64,000 bases of DNA, from contig CADCSX010000002.1 of the NCBI GenBank assembly GCA_902805475.1, positions 2,542,001-2,606,000 of the forward strand, in the 5' to 3' direction. The notes beneath the pieces are model-generated. The model made no database searches, was not told the DNA's origin, and saw only the letters and a list, made by a program, of their open reading frames with translations. Within the stretch, counting starts at the first letter, position 1; the number at the start of each line of letters is the position of its first letter. The position numbers and the translations under genes were made by a program. Source of the DNA: Entonaema liquescens. Lineage: Eukaryota; Ascomycota; Sordariomycetes; Xylariales; Xylariaceae. Positions 49,447 through 60,683 of this stretch are shown here, piece after piece.

Positions 49447-50679
49447 ATGACGAGATTATCCAAAGTTATTGCAGCAGCAACACTCGCCCCTATCGCATCT
49501 TCCCTGAGCCTCAACGTAAAAGATCAAGCCTCTATCAAAGAAACTGCAGCTCAAATAGCGAAGGGTCTCTACATCTATCATGATCCTAGTTCCACTGCAG
49601 GTCAGTTCAAACAACCGGAGGCCTGGTTCTGGTGGCTGTCCGGCTCGGCGTGGAACGGCCTGATGGACTACACCGTATATACAGGCGACACCACCTACCA
49701 AGCCGATCTTCTATCTTCGCTTGCAAAGAACGTCGGACCCAATTATGATTTCGTCCCAACCGAGCAAGAGTCGTGGGAGGCAAACGACGACCAAGTCTAT
49801 TGGGTGTACAACGCCCTGACCGCGCTGGAGTACAACTTCCAAGCTTTGCCGTGTGAAAAGTCTAAGACTGAAGCAAGCGACGATTGCGCCAACTCTTGGC
49901 TGGCTATCGGCACGAATGCCTTTGAGGACTTTGTGGCGCGATGGAACAAAGATAGTGCAACCTGCGGGGGCGGGCTCAAGTGGCAGTTCGACGAGACAGC
50001 GAATGGGTACTATTACAAGAACTCCGTGACCAATGCTGGTTTTTTCCAAACCGCCGCTCGGCTTGCGCGGTATACCGGAAACCAGACATTTGGCGACTGG
50101 GCCGCCAAGGTCTGGGATTGGTCTACGAGTGTGGGCTTTGTTAGTTCCGAATTCCACGTTTTCGATGGCGCGGGCGATGAGAAGGATGCGAATTGTACTG
50201 GGATCAACAAGGATGAATGGAGCTATAACATCGCCTCTTACATCCATGGCGCCGCCCATATGTATGCCTTTACCAAGAGTCCGACCTGGGAATCTAGAGT
50301 GAAAAGTTTGGTCGACACAGCGGAAACCACCTTCTTTAGCCCTACTTCCAACGCCACCGGCGTGATGTATGAGCAGAAGTGTGAACTGGACTCGGCATGT
50401 AACATTGACCAGACAAGCTTTAAGGCCAGCTTAGCGCGTTGGTTAGGGAAGACGGCAGTGCTAGTTCCTAGCCTAAAATCAGACATCAATGCCTTGCTTG
50501 AGGCGACTGCTCAGGGCGCTGCGTCAAGCTGCACCGGCTATGACAATGCTACCTGTGGCGTGCAATGGTATACTGGCGGCTTCGACGGTCAGTCAGATTT
50601 GGGTGTTGAATTAAGTGCCCTTGAAGCAGTCCAAAGTCTTCTAGCGGCGAGCGCTCCAAAGTTTGCAGTTCGGTCCTAA
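49447..50679 (+). CDS. Secreted GH76 alpha-1,6-mannanase (DCW1/DFG5-like)
   Basis: A single-exon gene of 410 residues. The start is the ATG at 49447 (MTRLSKVIAAATLAPIASSLS, a signal peptide); the frame extends upstream only through a TTG. GH76 hallmarks are AWFWWLSGSAWNGLMDYT, the catalytic Asp pair in EANDDQVYWVYNALTALEY, GGGLKWQF, NGYYYKNSVTNAGFF, WDWSTSVG and CGVQWYTGGFDG. Family members cut alpha-1,6-mannan or help transfer GPI-anchored mannoproteins into the wall. The C-terminus (SAPKFAVRS) has no hydrophobic GPI signal, so this one is probably freely secreted. Complete, without lesions. Confidence 0.93.
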   Translation: MTRLSKVIAAATLAPIASSLSLNVKDQASIKETAAQIAKGLYIYHDPSSTAGQFKQPEAWFWWLSGSAWNGLMDYTVYTGDTTYQADLLSSLAKNVGPNYDFVPTEQESWEANDDQVYWVYNALTALEYNFQALPCEKSKTEASDDCANSWLAIGTNAFEDFVARWNKDSATCGGGLKWQFDETANGYYYKNSVTNAGFFQTAARLARYTGNQTFGDWAAKVWDWSTSVGFVSSEFHVFDGAGDEKDANCTGINKDEWSYNIASYIHGAAHMYAFTKSPTWESRVKSLVDTAETTFFSPTSNATGVMYEQKCELDSACNIDQTSFKASLARWLGKTAVLVPSLKSDINALLEATAQGAASSCTGYDNATCGVQWYTGGFDGQSDLGVELSALEAVQSLLAASAPKFAVRS

Positions 50680-52877
50680 TTATTTGTTGTATATACTCTT
50701 TTGGTTCGTACATGATATAGTATAAATACACCATTGTATATCATTGTACATAGATATTGCTCTATATAAGTATGATGGAACTTCATTTGTCACAACTATG
50801 TATTAACCCCATGTGACCCGAGTGAAACACGATCATGTCCACACTCCTATCGCCGTCGAGTATGCTTAATATATGGCCTCGTCTATTCCAAGTCTTGGAT
50901 AGCATGATATTCCATAGTAGATATATGTTCCGAATACTAGGTAGACTTGAATGGATATATGCTCTCTCAGTATCCCGAGTTTAATATGGGAGGTGTAAAC
51001 TTCACCGTAAGGAATTCTAAACGCGAGCTACGGAAGCCAACAGTTACCTTATACATACTAAGAGTATCCTTCGTTCTAGATGCCTCATCAAATCCCGGCA
51101 TTCTACGAGTAACCCTTACATACGTCAGAATGTACCTTCGGTACTTCTACGCATTGACCCCGCTAGAGCCTCCGATCTTGTTTAGCAACATCTGGCCATC
51201 GCAACACTCTTGGGATGTTGAACCCGACTCTGCTTGCCAAGAGATACCCGGTAGTATTCGATCTCATGTCCCCTCTCTTGGCCCCCATCTGCAAGTAATC
51301 TATCTATGCAGAGACCTCTTATCACGAGTACGCATCAAGCTTGAAGGGAATCGTAGTCATGGATTCACGACTTGTTCAAGGCGTTTCCTATTGGTCTCAG
51401 GGGTCTACATGGTTTCTAGATTTCCAGGCGTGTGGCCTTCCATCCCTAGGTAGATAAGTAGACTCACATTCTAAATTGATATGTAACCCCTCACGCGTGC
51501 AGGAATGGGCATCCACTCGGTTTAGATACCAACCCTCCTCCACCGCGTAAATTTTCTGGCCCCGGCATGGTATTCCGTTGGACTGGATAACCCGTCTAGA
51601 TCTCTGGCTTTCATGAACGCCAATCACGTATCGGGGAAGACGTAAGGGTCGACTGATATCTCATGATTTCAGCATCCTCTCGTGTACCTTAGGTGTGTAA
51701 GGTAATTAGGTAAATCATCAAGTATACGGTCTTGAATATCTACCGGCTAGTTCCGGATTTAATCGTAGAAACAGATGCTAAGAGATCTCTAATCCACTAA
51801 CCGCGGCCCGAACCTTATGATTACCTTCTTATCCCACCGAGGCAGCTTCAGAAATGCTTCCAAAATTGATTGCCACGATTATTGTTGCCGGATTAATCCA
51901 AGCCACATCATGCAAGTATGATGTCTACGGGTGTTGATGGTGTCTCCCCCGCTGAAGATGAATATCAGAACGGATAGCTGCATGGCCTACAAAAGGCTCA
52001 TGACCACGACAGGATATTCTGGTCGATTGATACTGTCGAGCCTTAACCGGAATTTTTGGCATTCTTAGCATCCAAATTTCCAATGTGCCCGCCGCTATTG
52101 TCTCACAAGCCAACCCCCCAATATCCAAGTGCGCCATCGTCCGCAAGACCGTCCCCAAGGCATATGTATTCTGTATCTAGAATGTCTACGATCCGCTATC
52201 ATTATGATTTTACTAATATTAAGAGTGAGTACAGCCAAGGAAAATGGCGTCAAGGGCTGCTCTCCTTGTGGCCAGATATTCGAGCAAGGCTAAACATTCT
52301 ACTACCTCGATCTACATTTTGCTTCTTCTCGTGTCTTGCTCCAAGCCGTTACACAGCTTTCATATATCGCTGCCGGGGCTTGTGTAATAGTGCTCGGTAT
52401 CTTCGCACCGTTCTGTTTTATGTGTTGAGACACCCGCATTACACAATGCAACCCAGGGGTCTGAGTTAATTGATGGGTGCCGAAATTGTGGCTGAACACT
52501 AGATATTGAGGTAGGTAATGTCGTGGAAAGCAAGCAATCTTCGTCATGCCTATGGCAAGATCTTCCCCTAGATTACCTTTGATTCGTGCACCTTCCCGGC
52601 TGGCATCCTTCCTCGATGTTCTGGACTTCGCGTTGGACCGACATTGGCGTTCATAGGGTTTAGGGGGTGCCCATACGTATTCTAGACGTTATCTCATATT
52701 CCTTGTGTTCCCATACATCTCTAGCCCCAATATAGTGCCTAAGTAGGTACTTATAGTCGTGTCTGCCAACAAGAAAATTTCGAGTCCTGTATGTTCTTGG
52801 CGAGAGAACTATAAGATTATATATAAGAGGATAACTGACACTAGTATAACCAAACTTATTTGGTTATATCCACCAAA
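50680..52877. other. Intergenic, 2.2 kb
   Basis: The longest frame (50947-51453) has no family features and begins without a strong start. A possible secreted-protein relic at 51854-52010 is listed separately. Otherwise nothing recognised. Confidence 0.4.
51854..52010 (+). pseudogene. Possible relic of a secreted cysteine-rich protein
   Basis: An ATG opens a signal-peptide-like stretch (MLPKLIATIIVAGLIQATS) followed by CKYDVYGC and a stop. One base added after the last Cys codon would continue as DGVSPAEDEYQNG, giving a YGCC.DG..pA pattern seen in some extracellular proteins. A TAG then stands where a Cys would be expected. No continuing exon was found. This is a weak call: the pattern is short and could be chance. 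Confidence 0.25.
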
Positions 52878-54843
52878 ATGGGGTCAGCCGACAGCGCCAA
52901 GATGTCAAACGACGAGAAAGCCACTATAGAGCATATTGAGGTCGAAGAAACTCCTCCTCAATATACCGACGCAGAGTATAATCGTCTAAAACGAAAGGTG
53001 GATAGATACCTTCTTCCTCTGTAAGTCCCACACAGAGCTACTTTCTCACTCCCTTGGCGGAATTATTGCCCCTGCTCTAAAAGATCTAACGATTTCGAGC
53101 TATACAATCGATTTTCTGTGAGTAAGTAGTTACTAATTCCTATGTCATAGCATGTGGCTTTGCCATGGACTCCAGCAAGTCGACAAAGCCTGCGTCGGTA
53201 CTCAAGCTACCTTTGGGTTACGCGAAGACACCGGTCTTGTCGGACAGCAGTTTTCGTGGCTAACAACAGTCTTCTATCTTACTTATATGTGTTTCGAGAT
53301 TCCTTCTATCATCCTGCTTCAGCGATACTCTATGGGCCGTATTCTAGCTGCTTATATTGTGTGTTGGGGATTCGTCGTACTAAGCATGGGCTTCGCTCAA
53401 AATTTCGTTCATCTCATCACGCTTCGGGCGTTACAAGGAGTGTTCGAATGTTCTATAAGTCCCGGATTTCTTTTGGTCGTTGGGACTTGGTATACCACGC
53501 GAGAGCATCCCTCGCGCTCCTTAGTCTTCCAAAGCGGTTATGCTGGAGTAAGCATTATTACCGACTCGATAAACTATGGAATCGGCACGGTTTCCTACAA
53601 GAACCCGGATTTCGAAGCCTGGCGATATATGTCCTTTGTAAGTTACATTATGATAAAAACAAAGAATGAGCTAACAATATTATCAGTTTCTGGGTGGCCT
53701 TACCATTGTAGCGGGAATATCTTGTTTCCTCCTTCTTGGTACGCCGTCAGAGGTGCGCTGGCTGTCTACAGAGGAGAAAAAGATAGCAACAGCTCGTATC
53801 TTGTCCAATAATACTGGACATGACCGAACAGGCATCAAAGACTGGAAATGGGGGCAGGTCAGAGAATGCTTAGTGGATCCAGTAGTATGTTGTTGAAACC
53901 TCATCCCACGTTATTAACCTCAGACCTCGCGGAACTGACTCAAAGCACCCAGTTCTGGATAGCCGGGGCAAACGCCTTCGTAGGGGCAGTTCCCAACGGT
54001 GCGCTTACGGCGTTTTCAGGGATACTGACCACCAGCTTTGGCTTTAGTAAATATGCATCGCTTTCTATACATTATATAACTGGGACTAACTATTGTTATA
54101 GCGAATTTACAAAATATTCTCTTGAATATTCCAAAGATGGTGTTCTCGATACTATACTTCGCGGTAATCGGACTACTAGTTACCAGGAAAAAGGGTCTTC
54201 GCATGTAAGAGCCATAATATCCCTACACGTACATATCCTAATAAGTTATACCTCTAGGTGGACAATGGCCCTCTCCGTCCTTCCGACAATAGCTGGATTT
54301 CTCATGATGGCCCTCCTCCCCAATGAACCGCAATATAAATGGGCTAAATGGGGCGGGATTTTCATGACAGCTACTTATATAACAGCCACGTTTTTTCGTG
54401 GTCGCTAGTTCCGTCAAACATCGCTGGGCGAACAAAGCGAACTGTCGTATCATCGATTACCTTCGTAGGCTATTGCGTTGGAAATATGACAGGGACTCAG
54501 ATCTTTCGGGCCAAGGACGCGGTACGTTAACTGACATCCGACAGGCTACCTAATTCTAACACCAGGCAGCCTCGATATATTCCAGGAACAATCGGCTGTG
54601 TTTCATGTTTAGTGATTCAAATTTTATTGATCCTTTTGTGGAGGAGTATCCTGGTACTGCGCAACAGGCGCAGAGATAGGGAAATCAACGGGTTAGGGAT
54701 GTCAGAGGAGGATAGGGACAAGGCTGGCTTAGAAATGGGCGAACGAGATTACACCGACTTTGAGAACCCCTATGTAAGTTCCATGATATCCACAGGAATC
54801 TAGGCATCACTAACGTCTCGTACAGTTTCGATACGTAACGTAG
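52878..54843 (+). CDS. MFS transporter, allantoate-permease (anion:cation symporter) type, two frame breaks
   Basis: A 12-helix symporter related to Dal5-type carriers of organic anions, vitamins or ureides. The N-terminal tail ends KRKVDRYLLPL, and after an intron (53023-53150) come MWLCHGLQQVDKA, ATFGLREDTGLVGQQFSWLTTVFYLTYM, LITLRALQGVFECSISPGF and RSLVFQSGYAG. Further exons carry IKDWKWGQV and WIAGANAFVGAVPNGALTAF, the C-terminal half, and a tail ending ENPYFRYVT. Frame breaks occur at an A4 run (54111-54114; three A would give NILLNIPKMVF) and a T6 run (54391-54396; seven T would give FFSWSLVPSNIAGRTK). Coding quality is high on both sides of each break. Confidence 0.8.
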
Positions 54844-55140
54844 CGAAAATGGTATACTAAGCGCCTATCGGATTTTTTAACGACGTTCGGAGTACTACTA
54901 CTATTTATAGGTCTCTTAACCCCGGAAGCCTGCATGCCAAATCGCTACAGTCTATAACTAGGTATCATCGGTATGTAGACACAGGACAAGACTTATCCCG
55001 GATATGGAGACAATAATGTAAAAGAGTCTATAAATATATCGTTCACAAGGATGGAAAGGTTCGTGAGTTATCGACTTACCGCTGTGAAATCTCCGCAGCC
55101 AAGGAACTCGGAGATATTTGGGGGCCTCCTTTACGTCGTA
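54844..55140. other. Intergenic 3' of transporter
   Basis: About 300 bases with no gene seen, ending at the TA target site of the element that follows. Confidence 0.4.
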
Positions 55141-55927
55141 AGGTAGATCACCCATCTACGAGCCTACCCCACAACGAGCCACGATTTCCCATACAAAATC
55201 GCCAAAACAGCATATTTATAATTAATTGAATAAAATAGGTATTAAAAATCGGAAAGTTAATTTGAAATTGTATTTTAAAATTATAATTATATATATTTTA
55301 AAAAAAATTAATTTATTAATATTTAAAAAAATATAAAGTATTTAAACTTTTTTAAAATAATTTAATATTTTATATAAATTTTAAAATTAAATAATTAAAT
55401 AATTAAAAATTCGATTAAAATAAAAAAAAATAAATTTCGATTATTTAAATTTTTTTTATTTAATATATATTAATATTATTACGTAATATAATTATTTTAA
55501 TTAATTTAAAATATTAATATTATAAAATATTATATAAATAAATAAATAAAATTATATTATATAATATTTTAATTGTTTTAATTAATTTGGATTTTTCTTT
55601 ATTTAAAACCATTTTTTATATTTTTATACGATAAATATTCGAAAAGTTATTAAAGATATTAATCCTTAACAAATTTGTTAATAATTTATATGTAAAAATG
55701 TTATACGTTAATAAAACGTTTAAAAATATATATTTTATTAAATATTTGGTAAATCTTTTTAAATATTTTATTAAATATTATAAAATATTAAAAGATATTA
55801 ATTATTTTGAATTTATATTATTATGTTGATGGTTTTTTAAAATTAAATAGAAATATAGTGTTTTGGCGATTTTGTATGAGAAATCGTGGCTCGTTCAGGG
55901 GTAGGCTCGTAGATGGGTGATCTACCT
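55141..55927. mobile_element. Tc1/mariner-like non-autonomous element with RIPped interior
   Basis: A 787-bp element with terminal inverted repeats of about 69 bp (outer end AGGTAGATCACCCATC), three mismatches between the ends, flanked by TA on both sides (55139-55140 and 55928-55929), as for Tc1/mariner elements. The interior of about 650 bp is nearly pure A/T with C and G left mostly in CpG, so any transposase is erased. The terminal repeats keep normal base composition, a sharp boundary. It lies between the MFS gene and the methyltransferase remnant and interrupts no recognised gene. Confidence 0.85.
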
Positions 55928-56097
55928 TAGATTGTGTCTCCAACATCGTATGTATACCTACTTAGGGTACGCATACAATTCAGCTCGGGCGTCATCATGC
56001 AGGATTAAGTGCTTATATACCCCATATACCTCACACAAAATCCAACGCTCTCCCAACTATCTTTCACTGATCATCCAATTATTACCAACTTATAACT

Positions 56098-57043
56098 ATG
56101 CACGTCGCCAACGTGACTTTGGGCTCGTTGAGCCAGATATCTGAACAATTCCATTGTCAGAAAAATGCTTCTATGTATGAGAAGAATGCGGGCGCTATTA
56201 GTACTCGTCTTGCTGCGGCCGCATTGTCTCACTTACCACTGTCGAGCTATTCTTCGTCAAGCCACATCTTAGACTAAGCAGCTGGCCCGGGCATCGTAAC
56301 TAAGCTCCTCCTATCGCCATCCCTAACAGACGTCTCGGTCCCTGGATTACCAGTTTCTTCGCCACCACGGGTTACGGGCATAGACTTAGCTCCCGCTATG
56401 ATCGAACATTTCAAGGCAAACAAGACCTTTCTCAACTGGACCACGGCCGATGCCTAGGTATGTTCAAGACTCAGAAGATCTTTCTAGACTCAAGGAAGAC
56501 GAATTCGACGCCATAGTCATGAACCTCGGCATATATACCCTCCGCAATCTGGTAGCAGGCGCTGCGGAGATGTATCGGGTACTGAAGCCCGGTGGCTACG
56601 CCGTAATAACAACATGGAAGACTCGACGAGGCGTTGAAATACTCCAGGGCGCGCTGGACGCTATTCGGCCAAAGAGCTGGTTGCAACCAATGTACATACC
56701 CCCTGAGTGGTTGACGAAGGAGAAGCTCTCCAGCGTTATGGAAGCTAGTGGATTCTCTATCAACCAGATCGAAATATCCGAAGTTAAGATAAATTGGGAG
56801 CGTGGCTCGGAAGGGGAGCTTGTCAAAGCGCTTCACTCGCCTATATGGACATCGAAAATCTTTGAAGGATGGATCCAGGAAGCAATAGGCTGTTGGGATG
56901 GTGAAGTACGAAAGCAACTGCGCGATACGGAGAGGGAAACAGGGGCCTTGGAGGTTTCGGCTTGGATTTGTGTCGCTCGAAAATTTTGGTTCATGTATGC
57001 TATGGCAGAGGATGGTATTTTGGTACTCAGGGACTTATGGTAA
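56098..57043 (+). pseudogene. SAM-dependent methyltransferase, broken
   Basis: From ATG 56098 one frame reads MYEKNAGAISTRLAA and HILD, then TAA (56275), AAGPGIVTKLLL (SAM motif I), VTGIDLAPAMIEHF (motif II) and WTTADA with a TAG. The frame then shifts near 56455 to LKEDEFDAIVMNLGIYTL, the post-motif YRVLKPGGYAVITTW, WLTKEKLSSVMEASGF and a C-terminal half ending LRDLW. The domain order matches fungal class I methyltransferases of secondary metabolism. One nonsense codon and one frame break make it a probable pseudogene; an unrecognised intron around 56450 is the alternative for the second lesion. It stands 0.94 kb upstream of the acyl-CoA ligase, same strand. Confidence 0.75.
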
Positions 57044-57984
57044 CCCCCTTATGGAGTCAATCCAGAATTTTGTTTTATACCATAGCATTATTTAACTGTG
57101 AATTCGGCTCGTCGGCTAGTCAGCGGTAGAATATTGACCCTAAAATGGATTTTATTGAGGAGTTCTACGATCCAACCCCCTGAGCTTGACAATGGAGATT
57201 TACCCCCTTAGTAAGTGCGCCATCGGATTATTCACTTTTGCTTAACACTTTCACAGGTGGCATATATAAGCATCACGGGGCCAGTCGGATATATAATACC
57301 CAGGTACATCTAACAGCAGTTGAATAAAATAGCATAAATACTTTAACGCCGCGAATCTCTACCATCGGTTAAAAACAAATACGATAACCGTGATTTAAAT
57401 ATCAGTATAAGAAATTTGACATGTCCCTCAGTAAACCTTATTTGGTCGAGGTGATTACAAAGGAACAGTGAGGTAGTTAAGCTTCACACCGTAATGGGCA
57501 ACTACATAGAGTGAGAAAGATAGAAACGGTTCAAGAGGCTGAAGGGCCTTATCTCCTACTTTAATAAGTTAATAAACCCGGACATAATACATAGTATGCT
57601 TGATCCCTGATTCCCCGGTAATGCTTAGTCCTTAACCGAAAAAGGCCGGGGTTAGCGGCATGGGGGACGGGGCTACGGGGCCTATGGGGTAACGCTACCG
57701 CCCCGCAGATTGCTTTTCCCTGCCACCGCTCTGCATTAGCTACTAATAGGTACTCTTGTACTGGCCGTTATAAGTCTAGATACCCTTCTTAACCGAAGTT
57801 CATCGCCAATTTTGAAGACAATCATCTCCCATACCACTCTCTCGTGTTCATTTACATCAAAAGTATACCTTACCCCATCTCATACCTATAAGGAATAGGA
57901 ATATCCTGTGAACTTCGCTATACGGTCTCATTCAGACACTTAGACAAGGTGACTAATTCGTTGATTGTTAACATATTTACTAAT
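57044..57984. other. Intergenic upstream of acyl-CoA ligase
   Basis: About 940 bases with a GC-rich patch near 57645-57710. No gene seen; the promoter of the ligase is expected here. Confidence 0.4.
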
Positions 57985-60056
57985 ATGTCTGGACCGACGT
58001 CACGGTTGAGGAACCTCCTCGGCCATTTAGGACCATCAACCCCGAAGTCGCCCGTCGGCATTGACCATACTCACCACATCCACCAGTTATCCCCAACATT
58101 TTTCTTGGAGAGGGCCGCGGCTATTGAACCCGACGCGCCCGCTATATATCACGTCACAGCAAACAACAAAGTCTTGAGGAGGCCGTATAGCGAATTCGCG
58201 GATCGTGCAAGAGGGCTAGCGTATTATCTTCTAAAACATGGCTATAAACGCGTCGGTGTACTGGCCACTAACACGCCTGCTTTCCTGGAATCGATATTCG
58301 GCATCGTGGCCGGTGGCGGGGTTATCGTCCCCGTGAATTATCGGTGCGCACTCTTGAAATACAGTTGGCCTTGCTAGGGCAAACTCCGAACGCTGACGAT
58401 TGCGTAGATTAAAACCCGATGATATCACCTATATTTTTGATTTCGCTGAAGTTGATTCTATCATCGTGGATAATGAATATTTACCTCTATTAGACGTCTT
58501 TAAAAGGAAACATCCCAATGTACCTTTCATTGTTGACTTAGTGAGTATTCATCCGGTTAATATCCTATACGGAATTTTGAATAAATCAATTAACCAACCC
58601 AGGATACCGATGCCACTGAAGGTGAGCTCTGCGGTCCATTCGACGAAGCTGTGCTGGAGGGCTTGAAATATGACCAAGCACATGGTAGCAAGGGATGGGC
58701 TGGTCTGCACGTTCATGGCATCCACGAAGACGACATGATCGCCATCCCGTTCACATCGGGAACGACCTCAAGACCCAAAGGATGTGCCTATACGCACCGT
58801 GGTGCGTACCTCGCAGCACTAGCTAACGTAATTGAATCCGGATTGAGCCCTCCTGAAGGGAGGTGTAAGTATCTGTGGACATTACCGATGTAAGATTACC
58901 TATTCTAGAAGATAGTGATATCGCCGCTAACAAGCTCAGGTTTCACGCCGTGGGTTGGACGTTTCCGTAAGTTATTATTGAACAGGTGTGTTATGTGAAA
59001 CCAAGGGCTTACTCCTATTATAGGTGGGCAGTAACCGCAGCTCGAGGGACGCATTATTGCCTCAGGAGAGTCGACTACCCGTTAATCTGGAAACTTCTGA
59101 AGGAAGAAGGTATCACCAATTTCAGTGCGGCACCGACGGTAAATACTTTACTTTGCACTTCGAAAGAAGCAGCGAAGCTACCACAGTCTGTAAAGGTCAC
59201 TGTAGCCGCGAGTCCACCAACGCCGCATCTCTTTAAGCAAATGGTACGAGACATCCCTCCATCCTATGGCCCTACTAATAGACCCTGCTAGACGGATCTG
59301 AATCTGCATCCTCTTCATGTATACGGCTTAACAGAAACATACGGCCCGATAACAAAGGGATATCACCTCCCGCAGTGGGACGCCCTGCCAGAATCGGAGA
59401 GATACGTGAAAATGGCCCGACAGGGCCACGGCTTCATCACCAGTCTTCCTATCCGCATAGTCAAGACCGATCAACCGGAAGGTGTCCTCATCGACGTCGC
59501 GAAAGACGGCAAGGAGATTGGCGAGATCATCTTCTTCGGCAATATCTGCTGTAAGGGCTACTATAAGGACCCCGAAGCTACGAAGAAGCTCTTTGCCGGC
59601 GGCGCGCTGCATTCCGGTGACTTAGCCGTCTGGCACCCGGATGGCAGCGCGCAGATCCAGGACCGAGCCAAGGATATCATCATTAGCGGTACGTCTGCCC
59701 TCATATTTATTTTCTAGCCGCGTGCGTAAATGCTAACATAAGCATATAAAGGCGGAGAGAATATCTCCTCCGTCGCGCTCGAGGCCATGCTAGTCCAGCA
59801 CCCCGACGTCCTCGAAGCAGGTGTCGTCGCCGTACCCGATTCGCACTGGGGCGAGCGACCGAAAGCATACATTACAGTCCAAGAGGGCAAGACGCTAGAG
59901 CCCCAGGACATGATCAACTGGGCCCGCAACCAGAGCGCGATCAGCAAGTTTATGATCCCGCGGGAGGTCGAGATCGTCGAGGAACTGCCCAAGACGAGCA
60001 CCGGGAAAATCCAGAAAAACGTCTTGAGACAGTGGGCGAAGACGGGAAGGAAGTGA
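57985..60056 (+). CDS. AMP-dependent acyl-CoA synthetase/ligase
   Basis: An ANL-superfamily enzyme that activates a carboxylic acid with ATP and couples it to CoA; 575 residues. Seven exons join in frame: 57985-58343, 58408-58540, 58603-58889, 58940-58966, 59024-59243, 59292-59688 and 59752-60056. The start MSGPTSRLRNLLG follows an upstream open frame without ATG. Motifs are the P-loop TSGTTSRPKGC, the substrate region FHAVGWTFPW, YGLTETYGP, SGDLAVWHPDGSAQIQDRAKD with the hinge, GGENIS, and the C-terminal catalytic Lys in KTSTGKIQKN. Nothing is broken. It resembles medium-chain or aromatic acyl-CoA ligases; the acid is not known. No peroxisomal tripeptide is present (the end is TGRK). Confidence 0.92.
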
Positions 60057-60683
60057 CAATGTGATTACCGGAATAAGCGTGCTTTGATAGAAATGGCATT
60101 ATATATACGGGTTCTACGTCGAGAGCAAGCGTGGGGAGTCATCAAGCAGTCCGTGCATCGTAAAGCAGTCCAAACAAAGAGGTCACAGCGAGCATTTCAG
60201 AGTTACTTTGCTGGAAATAACTTAGATTTAGATATTAAATCCGCCATGAACAGCAGTTTATACACTCCTCCGTATGCCCCAGGTCAGTAACAGGGCTACG
60301 ACACCCCACAATCTGGAAGGTTCAGGCAGAAGCGACTTCGAGCTGGTAATGGCTGTAAGGGAGCGGCGTAAGAAGGATATAGGGACCCTTGGTTATCTCA
60401 AGCCCTAAGCGCCTCGGTCTCGACTGTTGCCGTCCCAAACCGCGCAAAAACCTGATCGAATGGAGCAGCTGTGAGATCGAAGGGCGCTTATCCGAGATGA
60501 TTTATCTCCCTTAGTATGCGTTAGAATTAGTGTAACTTACATAAAGATAGTTATACCTTCGTATTATTCAAGGGCTTCATATGTAGATCAAAATCCATTT
60601 AGGGGCTCTCTCAATAGTATATTATCAGCCTATAGGGATCTTTGGTATCATAGCCCACTACTTAACATAACCATGCTACCATC
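60057..60683. other. Intergenic between convergent genes
   Basis: About 630 bases between the 3' ends of the ligase and APC4; no gene seen. Confidence 0.4.

Noticed and set aside
50947..51453. 168-codon open frame as a gene
   Set aside because: No ATG at its start, no recognisable domain, no splice partners; compatible with chance.
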